Source: Variovorax paradoxus
GTDB lineage: Bacteria > Pseudomonadota > Gammaproteobacteria > Burkholderiales > Burkholderiaceae_C
Assembly: GCF_000834655.1 (NCBI RefSeq)
Contig: NZ_JXQQ01000119.1
Coordinates: 62,001-126,000, forward strand
Length of the DNA stretch: 64,000 bases
Reading direction: 5' to 3'
In this document: piece after piece, positions 52,230-61,041 of the stretch
How positions within the stretch are numbered: position 1 is the stretch's first letter
Layout of the letters: every line of letters begins with the position of its first letter
Translations under genes and position numbers: made by a program
Notes under the pieces: generated by a model
Told to the model about the DNA's origin: nothing
The model's input: only the letters and a program-made list of their open reading frames with translations
Databases searched by the model: none

Positions 52230-53687
52230 ATGACCGACACGACACCCCACTACGACCTGCTGATCCGCGGAGGCACCGTCATCGACGGCACCAAGGCGCC
52301 GCGCTTCGATGCCGATGTCGGCATCGTCGCCGGCCGCATCGCCGCCATCGGCAAGCTCACCGGCCACACCGCCGACCAGACGCTCGATGCCACGGGCCGC
52401 ATCGTCGCGCCGGGCTTCATCGACTCGCACACGCACGACGACCAGGCCGCGCTCTCGCAGGCGCAGATGCCGTTCAAGGTGTCGCAGGGCGTGACGACGG
52501 TGGTGGCGGGCAACTGCGGCATCAGCGCCGCGCCGCTGCGCGTGGACATGGACCTGCCGATGCCGCTGAGCCTGCTCGACACGCCGGCCGAAGGCCGATT
52601 CACCACCTTCGCCGCGTACCTCGATGCGCTGCGCGCCACGCCGTCTTCGGTGAACGTGGCCGCGATGGTGGGCCACTCGACGCTGCGCGCGGTGGTCATG
52701 TCAGACCTCGACCGTCCCGCGAACGATGCCGAGATCGCCGCGATGCAGGCGCTGGTCGAAGAGGCGATGCAGGCCGGCGCCATCGGACTGTCGACCGGCA
52801 CCTTCTACCCGCCGGCCGTGAAGGCGACGACCGAGGAAATCATCGAGGTCGGCCGCCCGCTCACGTCGCGCAAGGCGCTCTACGTGACCCACATGCGCGA
52901 CGAAAGCGACCGCGTGATGGAGTCGCTCGAAGAGACCTTCCACATCGGCCGCGCGCTCGACATTCCGGTGGTGGTGTCGCACCACAAGGTGCAGAACGCG
53001 CAGAACTTCGGCAAGACGAAGGTGACGCTGCCCTTCATCAAGGAGGCGATGCAGCACCAGTGCATCGGCCTGGATTGCTACCCGTACACGGCGGGCTCCA
53101 CCATGATCCGCACCGACCGCGGAATGATGGACGGCCGCGTGCTCATCGCCTCGAGCGTGCCGCACCCCGAGTGCGCGGGCCGCGACCTGAAGGACATCGC
53201 GGCCGAATGGGGCGTGTCGGGCGAAGAGGCGGCAAAGCGCCTGCAGCCGGGCAGCGCGATCTATTTCATGATGGACGAGGACGACGTGCAGCGCATCCTC
53301 GCCTTCGACGACACCATGATCGGCTCGGACGGCATCCCGCTCGGCGAGAAGCCGCATCCGCGCCTGTGGGGCACCTTCCCGCGCGTGCTCGGGCACTACA
53401 GCCGCGACGTGGGCCTGTTCCCCCTGGAGACGGCGGTGTGGAAGATGACGGGTCTCACGGCACGCAACTTCGGCCTGCACGAACGCGGCACGCTCAAGCC
53501 CGGCCACCATGCTGACGTGGTGATCTTCAACGCGGCCACGGTGCGCGACACCGCGAACTACGAAACGCCGACGCAGCCGGCCGAAGGCATCGATGCGGTG
53601 ATCGTGAATGGCGCCCTGACCTGGCAGCACGGCGTGCACAGCGGTGCGCGCAACGGGCAGGTGATCGTGCGGGGTGAAGCGGGCTGA
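52230..53687 (+). CDS. N-acyl-D-amino-acid deacylase (D-aminoacylase)
   Basis: Amidohydrolase-superfamily enzyme of 485 residues. Metal ligands H67 and H69 are in FIDSHTHDD, the bridging cysteine C97 in VVAGNCGIS, further histidines in YVTHMRDES and VVSHHKVQN, and the catalytic Asp region is IGSDGIPLGEKPHPR. These match D-aminoacylase. It releases free D-amino acids from N-acyl forms, which the FAD enzyme encoded first in the operon could oxidise. Alternative substrates are N-acyl D-glutamate or dipeptides. Confidence 0.9.
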   Translation: MTDTTPHYDLLIRGGTVIDGTKAPRFDADVGIVAGRIAAIGKLTGHTADQTLDATGRIVAPGFIDSHTHDDQAALSQAQMPFKVSQGVTTVVAGNCGISAAPLRVDMDLPMPLSLLDTPAEGRFTTFAAYLDALRATPSSVNVAAMVGHSTLRAVVMSDLDRPANDAEIAAMQALVEEAMQAGAIGLSTGTFYPPAVKATTEEIIEVGRPLTSRKALYVTHMRDESDRVMESLEETFHIGRALDIPVVVSHHKVQNAQNFGKTKVTLPFIKEAMQHQCIGLDCYPYTAGSTMIRTDRGMMDGRVLIASSVPHPECAGRDLKDIAAEWGVSGEEAAKRLQPGSAIYFMMDEDDVQRILAFDDTMIGSDGIPLGEKPHPRLWGTFPRVLGHYSRDVGLFPLETAVWKMTGLTARNFGLHERGTLKPGHHADVVIFNAATVRDTANYETPTQPAEGIDAVIVNGALTWQHGVHSGARNGQVIVRGEAG

Positions 53688-53759
53688 GAGTTTCAACGCT
53701 ACCTTCTTCGATCACCACACCCCCTATGATCTGACGCAGCAAAACTCGAGTTGAGCACG

Positions 53760-54488
53760 ATGACACAGAGTGCAGCAGGTCTTCCTGAGTACGCGAAAAG
53801 ATTGGAACTCTTGAGTGCCCTCAAGGCCTACTTTGAGGCGAGGGCATTGTCGATTTCTAAAGCCCTAGAACTTAGAGCACAGCTTAGTGTCGAGGGTCTT
53901 CAGCAACTACGGCATGGATATTCTCAGTACTTCGTTTCGCTGCTATCTGCCATAGACATACTGAAGGATGCAGGTGAGAAGTTTGAGGAGAAACTCATCT
54001 CGCGTTTAACGTCCTCAAGCCTCTCAGATGGAAAGCAAACTCTGGACTACCTCAGGGAATTGCGGAATGCGATCGTGCATCGAAATCTCGACATCTCAGC
54101 CAGAGCAGATTTTCTTGAGTCCATTCCGATTCTTCACTTGCCCACAGTTTCGGATCGCAAAGGAGTCAAACAACTCGCTCCACCTCGCCAATATGTACTT
54201 CAGCTTGTCTCAATCTGCGAAGCCACAATTGGACCCGCCGTTAATGAGCACCTTGTCGAGACTGATATGTTTCGCCCTGTCGAAGAACCAAATCCGATCA
54301 GATTTGCCCGACTCGAGGATTTTTTGCGCTCTGATCCGACCATCCCCGCATTTGTTGGACAGAACATTAAAAAAATGGCGGAGCACTTGGACTTCGCAAA
54401 AGCCGATCAAGATTTTTTTGATAGCGTCCGCTATCAACTCAGGCCTCTCGAATTGAGCCTCCCCCTAAGCGTACAAGCCCTTCTTTGA
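53760..54488 (+). CDS. Hypothetical protein with HEPN-like Rx4H motif, AT-rich island
   Basis: Protein of 242 residues (a TTG nine bases upstream is possible). It is all-helical by appearance and carries LRELRNAIVHRN, with R102 and H107 fitting the R-x4-6-H motif of HEPN ribonuclease domains. By eye its base composition is near one-half GC against roughly two-thirds around it, with rarer codons, so it was probably acquired recently. No partner (nucleotidyltransferase, antitoxin or ATPase) is adjacent. Function unknown. Confidence 0.6.
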   Translation: MTQSAAGLPEYAKRLELLSALKAYFEARALSISKALELRAQLSVEGLQQLRHGYSQYFVSLLSAIDILKDAGEKFEEKLISRLTSSSLSDGKQTLDYLRELRNAIVHRNLDISARADFLESIPILHLPTVSDRKGVKQLAPPRQYVLQLVSICEATIGPAVNEHLVETDMFRPVEEPNPIRFARLEDFLRSDPTIPAFVGQNIKKMAEHLDFAKADQDFFDSVRYQLRPLELSLPLSVQALL

Positions 54489-54571
54489 CAGCAGGACAAC
54501 AACTGCGCCAAATTGCCAGCTCCGCGCATATCTCTTGATCTTGCGCATCTAAGGATGCGCAGTGGATTGGC

Positions 54572-54784
54572 CTAGTCCGGGGCGTTCATCACGCGGTCGA
54601 ACTCTTCGTCGGCCGGCACGTTGTCGGCATCGAGTTCGCTGGCATCGGTCAGGTCGATGCCGGTTTCTTCCGCGAGGTCGTCGGTGACGTCGCTGTCGGT
54701 TTCCTCGAAATCGTCGGCTGGCGTGTTGTCGTCATCGTCTTCGGATGGCGAGGCGGAACGCGCGGTGGCGTCGACGTGATTCAT
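54572..54784 (-). CDS. Small, highly acidic hypothetical protein
   Basis: Protein of 70 residues, of which a large share are Asp and Glu (SEDDDDNTPADDFEETDSD). AGGAG precedes the ATG at 54784 at good spacing, supporting expression. It has no recognisable domain and is probably disordered. It sits beside the ZIP transporter gene on the same strand. Confidence 0.65.
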   Translation of the reverse strand: MNHVDATARSASPSEDDDDNTPADDFEETDSDVTDDLAEETGIDLTDASELDADNVPADEEFDRVMNAPD

Positions 54785-54918
54785 GTTCGGCTCCTCGGCA
54801 GATGAATGCTGTACGGCCCCCTATGGTGCGCCTGTTTCGGCCGTTGCGGCTCATCCGATCGGCAGCGTCGGTGTCGGAAAGTTTCCCGCCCTCCCTCTTC
54901 CCGCGCAAAACCGCGCCG

Positions 54919-55827
54919 TCAGTCCTTGTGGACGTGGCCGGCTTCGCCGTGTCCGGCGTCATGGCCGTGCTCGTGCCCATGCTCGCCGTGCGCGAGCCGG
55001 CTCACCAGCGTTACCAGCACGATGCCAGCGACCAGCCACAGCACCTGCGCGGCGGTCTGGCGGGCGGGCAGGCGTTTTTGCAGCTGCGGAATCAGGTCCG
55101 CCAGCGCCACGTAAACGAAGCTGCTGCCGGCCAGCACCAGGAAATACGGCAGCCACCCGTGCAGCTGGTCGACCAGCCACCAGCCCGCGATGCCGCCCAG
55201 CATGGTCATGGTGCCGGCAAGCGAAACCTTCACGAGCGCCACGCGCTGGTTGGCCGAGCTCTGGCGCAGCACCACGAGGTCGCCGATGTGGTGCGGCACC
55301 TCGTGCGCGAGCACTGCCAGCGCCGCCACGAGGCCGAGGCGAATGTCGGCGACGAAAGCCGACGCGATCAGGATGCCGTCGCCGAAGCAATGCACGCTGT
55401 CGCCGGTGAGCACGGCCCAGCTGCCGCCGCCCTTGGGGGCGTGGTCGTGGGCATGGCCGTGCCCGTGGTGGTCGTGAGCGTGAGCATGGTCGTGACCCTT
55501 GTGCGCATCCGGCCCTTCGGCGCTGTTGCCGTGGTGATGCTCGTGCCCGTGGTGCCACAGCTCCGCCTTGTCGAGCAGGAAGAAGAACACGAGGCCGAAC
55601 AGCAGCACCGCGAACAGCAGTGCCGGCTCGATGCGGCTTTCGAAGGCCTCGGGCAACAGATGCATGAAGGCGGTGGCGAGCAGCGCGCCGGCCGCCAGGC
55701 TCAACAGATGCTGCGGATTCACCCCGCCGGAACCGCTGCGCACGCCCACACGCAGCAGCAATGCCGCCAGCCAGACACTTCCGATGCCGGCGACCAGGGT
55801 CGCGGCGATGATGACTATCAAATTCAT
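54919..55827 (-). CDS. ZIP-family divalent metal transporter with His-rich loop
   Basis: Membrane protein of 302 residues with about eight helices. The metal-binding helix reads VLAHEVPHHIGDLVVL, preceded by HCFGDGILIASAF. A cytosolic loop (about residues 92-130) and the C-terminus are extremely rich in His (HHGHEHHHGNSAEG; HGHEHGHDAGHGEAGHVHKD), likely zinc sensors or stores. It imports zinc or related metals. Confidence 0.92.
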   Translation of the reverse strand: MNLIVIIAATLVAGIGSVWLAALLLRVGVRSGSGGVNPQHLLSLAAGALLATAFMHLLPEAFESRIEPALLFAVLLFGLVFFFLLDKAELWHHGHEHHHGNSAEGPDAHKGHDHAHAHDHHGHGHAHDHAPKGGGSWAVLTGDSVHCFGDGILIASAFVADIRLGLVAALAVLAHEVPHHIGDLVVLRQSSANQRVALVKVSLAGTMTMLGGIAGWWLVDQLHGWLPYFLVLAGSSFVYVALADLIPQLQKRLPARQTAAQVLWLVAGIVLVTLVSRLAHGEHGHEHGHDAGHGEAGHVHKD

Positions 55828-55879
55828 AGCTGCTTGCGCAAGAGGAGCGGTCTTCAGGACCGCATACCGTTCATAAAAA

Positions 55880-55908
55880 GAGAAAGGCCGTCACACAGGA
55901 CGGCCTTC
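55880..55908 (-). terminator. Intrinsic terminator of the dienelactone hydrolase gene
   Basis: AAGGCCGTC and GACGGCCTT (55884-55907) form a 9-pair stem with a 6-base loop; on the minus strand it is followed by TTCTCTTTTTA. It lies after the stop at 55937. Confidence 0.8.
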
Positions 55909-55936
55909 GGCGGGGAGTGGCTACAAGGCGCCGTCG

Positions 55937-56836
55937 TCAGGCGACGCCATTGGCTTTGAACCAGGCGGTGGCGCGCTGCCATCCGTCGTCTGCTGCGCTC
56001 TTCACGTAGCTGGGGCGGTAGTCGGCATGGAACGCGTGGCCTGCTTCGGGGTACACGACGAAGCTCGATGCCTTGGCCGCCGCAGTTCCAGTGGCCAGAG
56101 CAGCTTTCATCTTATCAACCGTGTCAAGGGGGATGCCCTGGTCTTTTCCGCCGTAGAGGCCGAGCACCGGCGCCTGTAGGGTGGCAGCGATGTCGACCGG
56201 GTGTTTCGGCTGCAGATCGCTCGCCTGCCCGACGAGCCGGCCGTACCAGGCCACGCCGGCCTTGACCTTGCCGGTGGCTGCGTAGAGCCAGACGATGCGC
56301 CCACCCCAGCAGAAGCCCGTGATGCCGGCCTTGCTGGTGTCGCCGCCGTTGGCCTTGGCATAGGCCAATGCGCCATCGAGGTCGGCCATCACTTGCGCAT
56401 CGGGCACCTTGGTGACGATGTCGGCCTGCAGCTTCGGGATGTCGGTGTAGCCGCGCGGGTCGCCCTGGCGAGCGTAGAGCTCGGGCGCGATGGCCAGGTA
56501 GCCCAGCTTGGCGAATCGGCGGCAGGTGTCGGCGATGTATTCGTGCACGCCGAAGATTTCCTGGATCACCAGGATCACCGGCAGGCCGGTCTTGCCGGCC
56601 GGTGCTGCCGCATAGGCGGGCACCTCGAAGCCGTTGACGGTGTACTTGATCGGGCCGGCCTTCAGGCCTTCGGCCGAGGTGCTGATGGCGGTCTGCGCCA
56701 TCACCGGCATCACGGCGGCTGCGTAGCCGACGCCGATGGCGGCCTTCAGGGCGGTGCGGCGCGTGGCGCCCTGCTCGGTGCTGTCGCCGGGGCGAAGCGA
56801 ATCGAAGTCGGAACGGCTGTCGTCGAGTTGGGACAT
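55937..56836 (-). CDS. Dienelactone hydrolase-family protein, Tat-type leader
   Basis: Protein of 299 residues. Residues 26-50 include ATRRTALKAAIGVGYAAAVM, a probable twin-arginine signal, so the enzyme is periplasmic. The triad is Cys in GITGFCWGGR, Asp in LYGGKDQGIP and His in PEAGHAFHAD; cysteine nucleophile and spacing fit the DLH family. Substrate unknown. The start at 56836 (MSQLDDSRSDFDSLRPGD) avoids a non-conserved extension. Confidence 0.88.
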   Translation of the reverse strand: MSQLDDSRSDFDSLRPGDSTEQGATRRTALKAAIGVGYAAAVMPVMAQTAISTSAEGLKAGPIKYTVNGFEVPAYAAAPAGKTGLPVILVIQEIFGVHEYIADTCRRFAKLGYLAIAPELYARQGDPRGYTDIPKLQADIVTKVPDAQVMADLDGALAYAKANGGDTSKAGITGFCWGGRIVWLYAATGKVKAGVAWYGRLVGQASDLQPKHPVDIAATLQAPVLGLYGGKDQGIPLDTVDKMKAALATGTAAAKASSFVVYPEAGHAFHADYRPSYVKSAADDGWQRATAWFKANGVA

Positions 56837-56970
56837 CGGAAGGGGCTCCAGTTGAATCGTCGGACAAGGGGCGCTGCGCGAAAAACGCACGCCGCAATGT
56901 AGGCGAAATCGGCATCCGGCCCCTATGACCGGAAATTCGGTGGGGTTGGGTTCTGCGCCCCTGGCCCCTG

Positions 56971-57005
56971 GCCCCTACGCCCCTTACGCCCCTTACGCCC
57001 CTTAC
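56971..57005. repeat. Short tandem repeat at the 3' end of the racemase gene
   Basis: GCCCCTAC followed by three perfect copies of GCCCCTTAC, the last overlapping the stop codon (TTA, 57002-57004) of the racemase gene. Looser CCCCTGG repeats precede it at about 56958. Confidence 0.85.
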
Positions 57006-57739
57006 GCGCTATACGCCCGGCGGGCCAGCGCCGCCGCCAGCACCTGCGCCGGATCGACCAGGCTCAGCCCGGCCACCGCGGCCGAGCCCTGCAGACCGAG
57101 CGGCACCTCGGTGCAGCCCATGATGATGGTGACGGGCCCGTGCCGCTCGGCCAGCCGCAGCGCGACCTCCGAGAAGCACCGCTCGGCCAGCGGCAGATTG
57201 CCGGCTTTCACGCCGTCGAAGATGCCGCGCATGATGGTCTGCCGCTCGTCGGCCAGCGGCACGTGGCAGCCCAGGCCCGCTTCGGCCAGCGCCTGTTCGT
57301 AGAGACGCACGCGGTATGTGCCCTCGGTGGCCATCAGCGCCACCTCGCTCGCGCCCTGCGCGGCCAGATGCTGCGCGGTCTCGCGCGCCATGTGCAGCAG
57401 CTCGACCTGCGGAAAGCGCTCCTGCAGGTTCCCGTGCCAGGCATGCGCGGTGTTGCAGGCGATGGCCACGGCGCGGCTGCCGAGCGCGGCCAGCCTGCCC
57501 AGCGCCTGCAGCATCGGCTCCAGCGGCTGGTGCGCGCCGCTCGCGGCCGAGGCCAGCGCGCCGGTGCGATCGGGCACCGGCACCTGCGCAAGCCAGTGCT
57601 CGGGAAAAGACTGGTCGCGCACCGGCTCGCCGCGTGCCTTCATCTGCTGCGCGCAGGCCTGCACGAAGAGCCGGACGAAGTCGGCGCCCGCCGCGGGGCC
57701 CATGCCCCCCAAGATGCCAACCACGTTTGTCGAGACCAT
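57002..57739 (-). CDS. Aspartate/glutamate racemase-family protein
   Basis: PLP-independent racemase of 245 residues with the two catalytic cysteines in VAIACNTAHAWH and IIMGCTEVPLG, and GILGGMGPAAGADF at the N-terminus. It interconverts L- and D-forms of aspartate or a related acid. It follows the amino acid binding-protein gene on the same strand across a structured repeat, suggesting joint use of an imported amino acid. Confidence 0.9.
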   Translation of the reverse strand: MVSTNVVGILGGMGPAAGADFVRLFVQACAQQMKARGEPVRDQSFPEHWLAQVPVPDRTGALASAASGAHQPLEPMLQALGRLAALGSRAVAIACNTAHAWHGNLQERFPQVELLHMARETAQHLAAQGASEVALMATEGTYRVRLYEQALAEAGLGCHVPLADERQTIMRGIFDGVKAGNLPLAERCFSEVALRLAERHGPVTIIMGCTEVPLGLQGSAAVAGLSLVDPAQVLAAALARRAYSA

Positions 57740-57758
57740 GATCCTTCTCTGTTTCAGG

Positions 57759-57846
57759 AATACCGCGGAACCGGCATTGCCGGGCCGCAGGTATTGCCCC
57801 CGGCAGGGGGTGGGCGAAGCGACACGCAGTGCGCGCAGCCTGGGGG
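57759..57846. repeat. Structured dispersed repeat, copy 3 of 3
   Basis: AATACC (57759-57764) pairs with GGTATT (57790-57795) around CCGGC-ATT-GCCGG; CCCCC/GGGGG and CAC-GCA-GTG hairpins follow, ending CTGGGGG. Outer stem and spacing (37 bases) match the other copies while two base pairs differ in a compensated way. It lies between the binding-protein stop and the racemase start. Confidence 0.9.
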
Positions 57847-57851
57847 CGAGT

Positions 57852-58742
57852 TCAAGTTGCGGGTTTGTCGCTGAAGGCCTTGAGGTTTTCCTTGAGCTGA
57901 TCGCTCATCGGCAGGTTCAGCGGCACGTTCTTCGGCGGAATCGGCTGCATGAACCACTTGGTGTAGAGCTTCTCGAACTCGCCGCTCTTCATCATGTTGA
58001 TGAAGGTGTCGTCCACCAGCTTCTTGAAGGCCGGGTCGTCCTTGGGCAGCATGCAGGCGTAGGGCTCGACCTGCAGCGACTCGCCCACCACTTCGTAGTC
58101 GGCCGGGCTCTTGGAGTTGGCGATCAGGCCGAACAGCAGGATGTCGTCCATCGCGAAGGCGACGGCACGGTCGCTCTCCACCAGCAGGAACGCATCGGCG
58201 TGGTCCTTGCCGAGCACGATGTCCATGCCCAGGTTCTTGTCGGCGTTGTACTTGCGCATGACCAGCGCATTGGTGGTGCCGGTGGTGCTGGCCACGGTCT
58301 TCTTGGCGAGGTCGGCGTAGTCCTTGATCTTGGAGGACTTCTTCGTCAGGAGGCGCGTGCCCGTGTAGAAGTGATTGACCGCGAAGGCCACGTCCTTGCC
58401 ACGCGCGCTGTTGTTGGTGGTGGAGCCGCACTCCAGGTCGACGGTGCCGTTGGTGATGAGCGGAATGCGGTTCTGCGAGGTGACCGCCATCAGCGAGACC
58501 TGCAGGTTGGGCTTGTTCAGCTTCTTCTTCACCGCTTCGACCACGGCGTTGGAGAGTTCCACCGAGAACCCGATCGGCTTGTTGGGGCCGTCCAGGTAGC
58601 TGAAGGGCACCGACGACTCGCGGTAGGCGAGCGTGATCTTGCCGGACTCGGCGATCTTGGCGAGCGTGTCGGCGGCTTGCGCGCCGGTGGCGGTAAAGAG
58701 CACCGCGGCAGCCATGGATGCCATCAGGACGGAGAGTTTCAT
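57852..58742 (-). CDS. Amino acid ABC binding protein (GltI-like)
   Basis: Type II periplasmic binding protein of 296 residues with signal peptide MKLSVLMASMAAAVLFTATG ending AQA. The ligand region ITLAYRESSVPFSYLDGPNK and TVDLECGSTTNNSARGKDVA resembles the glutamate/aspartate binder GltI. No permease or ATPase is adjacent, so it must share another importer. Starts at 58742 or 58754 are both possible; AAGG favours 58742. Confidence 0.9.
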   Translation of the reverse strand: MKLSVLMASMAAAVLFTATGAQAADTLAKIAESGKITLAYRESSVPFSYLDGPNKPIGFSVELSNAVVEAVKKKLNKPNLQVSLMAVTSQNRIPLITNGTVDLECGSTTNNSARGKDVAFAVNHFYTGTRLLTKKSSKIKDYADLAKKTVASTTGTTNALVMRKYNADKNLGMDIVLGKDHADAFLLVESDRAVAFAMDDILLFGLIANSKSPADYEVVGESLQVEPYACMLPKDDPAFKKLVDDTFINMMKSGEFEKLYTKWFMQPIPPKNVPLNLPMSDQLKENLKAFSDKPAT

Positions 58743-58931
58743 TCGAGCCTTCATTCGGTTGGATTGAACAGAAGCGCAGTGTAAGAAGGAGTGACACGTC
58801 GCGACAATTCCAAATAACCCCGGGGTCATGCCCAAAGGTTATGGGCGGGGGTTCTTTTGGCATTTCCGGGCGGCGCGGGGCGCCTCTACAGTCAAGCCGT
58901 CTTTTGTCTTCACTTCCCGAAAGTTGCCTTC

Positions 58932-60143
58932 ATGCATGTGTGTGTGCTCGGTGCCGGCATCGTGGGCCTGGCCACCGCCTGGCAACTCGAACGCCGGGGC
59001 CACCAGGTCACGGTGATCGACCGCGCGGCGCCCGGCGCCGGCGCGAGCGGCGGCAATGGCGCGCAGTTGAGCTATTCGTACGTGCAGCCGCTGGCCGATC
59101 CGTCGATCTGGAAGCAGCTGCCCAAGCTGCTGCTCTCGCCCAGTTCGCCGCTCAAGCTGCGACCGCAGCTCGACCCGCTCCAGTGGCGCTGGGGCATGGA
59201 ATTTCTCGCGGCCTGCAATGCGGGGACTTCGCGCGACACCACGGCCAGGCTGCTGGCGCTGGCCGCATCAAGCCGCACCGAGTTCGAGGCGATGCAGGCC
59301 GACATCGCGCCCGACTGCGACTTCTCGGCCACCGGCAAGCTGGTGCTGTACGCAAGCGCGGCTTCGCTCGAAGGCGCACGCGCGCAACTCGAACTGCAGC
59401 GCACCATGGGCAGCGAGCAGCGCATCGTCACGCCCGACGAGTGCATCGCCATCGAGCCCGCGCTCGCGAGCTACCGCGGCAAGATGGCCGGCGCGGTCTA
59501 TACGCAGAGCGAATGCGCGGCCGATTGCCTCAAGGTGTGCGCCGAGCTGATGCGTGCGCTCGAAGCACGCGGCGTGCGTTTCCTGCTGGGCACCGACGTG
59601 CACGGCTTCGCGCGCAACGGCAGCCGCATCGCGGCGGCGGACACCAGCCAGGGCGACATCGAGGCCGATGCCTTCGTGATGGCGCTCGGCTCGGCCTCGC
59701 ACAAGCTCGGCCGCGCGCTGGGCGCGTACCTGCCGGTGTATCCGCTCAAGGGCTACAGCATCACGGTGGAGGTCGATCCATCGCCCGGCGCGGCGCCCCG
59801 CGTGAACGTGACCGACAGCGCCCGCAAGGTGGTGTTCGCGCGCATCGGCTCGCGCCTGCGCGTGGCAGGCATGGCCGAGCTGGTGGGGCACGACGCGAGC
59901 ATTCCGGCCACGCGCATCGAGACACTGGCAGCCGCCACGCGCGCCCTCTTCCCGCATGCGAGCCGGCTGGAAGAATTGCATCCCTGGACCGGCATGCGCC
60001 CCGCGACGCCGAAGGGGTTGCCGATCATCGGTCGGCTGGAGAGCGCACCGGCGAACATGCTCTTCAACACCGGCCACGGCGCGCTGGGCTTCACGCTGGC
60101 CTTCGGCTCGGCGCTGAAGATAGGGCAGGCGCTGCCGGCCTGA
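58932..60143 (+). CDS. D-amino acid dehydrogenase (DadA-like)
   Basis: FAD enzyme of 403 residues: MHVCVLGAGIVGLATAWQLE binds FAD, followed by GASGGNGAQLSYSYVQPLAD, the DadA signature, and a C-terminal PWTGMRPATPKGLPIIG and NTGHGALGFTLAFGSA. It deaminates D-amino acids and passes electrons to the respiratory chain at the inner membrane. Divergent from the GltI-like gene and racemase, giving a racemise-then-oxidise module. ATG 58932 has weak ribosome-binding sequence. Confidence 0.92.
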   Translation: MHVCVLGAGIVGLATAWQLERRGHQVTVIDRAAPGAGASGGNGAQLSYSYVQPLADPSIWKQLPKLLLSPSSPLKLRPQLDPLQWRWGMEFLAACNAGTSRDTTARLLALAASSRTEFEAMQADIAPDCDFSATGKLVLYASAASLEGARAQLELQRTMGSEQRIVTPDECIAIEPALASYRGKMAGAVYTQSECAADCLKVCAELMRALEARGVRFLLGTDVHGFARNGSRIAAADTSQGDIEADAFVMALGSASHKLGRALGAYLPVYPLKGYSITVEVDPSPGAAPRVNVTDSARKVVFARIGSRLRVAGMAELVGHDASIPATRIETLAAATRALFPHASRLEELHPWTGMRPATPKGLPIIGRLESAPANMLFNTGHGALGFTLAFGSALKIGQALPA

Positions 60144-60145
60144 AC

Positions 60146-60466
60146 TCAGTCGGTGGAAACGAGCTTCAGCCCGATGACGCCCGCCAGGATGAGCGCGATG
60201 CACAAGAGCCGCATCGGCGCGGCGGAGTCGCCCAGCACCACCATGCCCACGATCGCGGTGCCGGCTGCGCCGATACCGGTCCAGACCGCGTAGCCCGTGC
60301 CCATCGGCAGCGTGCGCATCGAGAGCGCCAGAAGCACCACGCTCGACAGGCCCGCGCCGACCGTGAACAGCGCGGGCACCAGCCGCGTGAAGCCTTCGGA
60401 CGATTTCATGGCGAACGCGAAGACGATTTCGAGAAGGCCCGCGACGCCGAGCAATGCCCATGCCAT
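60146..60466 (-). CDS. sugE: SMR-family transporter, SugE/Gdx type
   Basis: Four-helix protein of 106 residues with the essential E13 in VAGLLEIVFAFAMKSSEGFT; the KxSxGFT signature marks the SugE (guanidinium exporter) branch rather than EmrE. It lies 7 bases after the AhpD-like gene, so the two are co-transcribed. No guanidine riboswitch is seen upstream. Confidence 0.85.
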   Translation of the reverse strand: MAWALLGVAGLLEIVFAFAMKSSEGFTRLVPALFTVGAGLSSVVLLALSMRTLPMGTGYAVWTGIGAAGTAIVGMVVLGDSAAPMRLLCIALILAGVIGLKLVSTD

Positions 60467-60472
60467 GGCGCG

Positions 60473-60937
60473 TCAGGCCTCGGCGGCTGCAGCGGTGGCC
60501 GCGGGCGTCGAGCGAAAGGTGACGCCGAAGCGGTTGAACGCGTTCATGAGGCCGATCGCGTAGGTGAGGTCGGCCAGCTCCTTGTCGCCGAATTCGGCCG
60601 ACGCAGCTTCGTAGTCGGCGTCGGGAACGCCCGTCTCGGCGACGCGCGTCACGGTTTCGGCCCAGGCGAGCGCCGCGCGTTCGCGTGCGCTGAACACCGC
60701 GCCCGCGTCGTGCCACACCGGCACCAGCACGAGCTTGTCGACCCCGAGGCCGGACTTCAGAAGGTCGCGCGAATGCATGTCGATGCAGTAGGCGCAGCCG
60801 TTGATCTGCGACACCCGCAGGTAGACGAGGTCGACCAGTTGCTTGGGCAGGCCGCTTTTCTGGACGGCGACATACACCCCGCCGAAGGTCTTGTAGACGT
60901 CGGGCGAAATCTTGGCGTAGTCGAGGCGATTGCTCAT
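60473..60937 (-). CDS. AhpD-like carboxymuconolactone decarboxylase-family protein
   Basis: Protein of 154 residues with the CxxC-x3-H centre NGCAYCIDMHSRD (C48, C51, H55), the AhpD peroxidase-associated motif. Likely an alkylhydroperoxidase or redox-active stress protein. AAGGA precedes ATG 60937. The promoter region upstream contains paired CTTGG/CCAAG boxes that fit control by the MocR regulator encoded just before it. Confidence 0.88.
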   Translation of the reverse strand: MSNRLDYAKISPDVYKTFGGVYVAVQKSGLPKQLVDLVYLRVSQINGCAYCIDMHSRDLLKSGLGVDKLVLVPVWHDAGAVFSARERAALAWAETVTRVAETGVPDADYEAASAEFGDKELADLTYAIGLMNAFNRFGVTFRSTPAATAAAAEA

Positions 60938-60985
60938 GAGGAGTCCTTGTGTTTGCTGATTGGGAAGGACTCCATCGTCGAAGAT

Positions 60986-61034
60986 CTTGGTCCAGTCCGG
61001 AAGATCCAAGAATGGCATCCGGTTCTGGGCCAAG
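60986..61034. promoter_or_regulatory. Paired boxes upstream of ahpD-like gene, candidate MocR operators
   Basis: CTTGGTCCAG (60986-60995) and CTGGGCCAAG (61025-61034) are inverted repeats with one mismatch, 29 bases apart; a third ATCCAAGA lies between them. They fill the gap between the MocR stop and the ahpD-like start. Confidence 0.55.
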
Positions 61035-61041
61035 ATTCGCG

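Noticed and set aside
60146..60466. Guanidine riboswitch controlling sugE
   Set aside because: The gene starts 7 bases after the AhpD-like gene and no conserved riboswitch-like structure is seen upstream.
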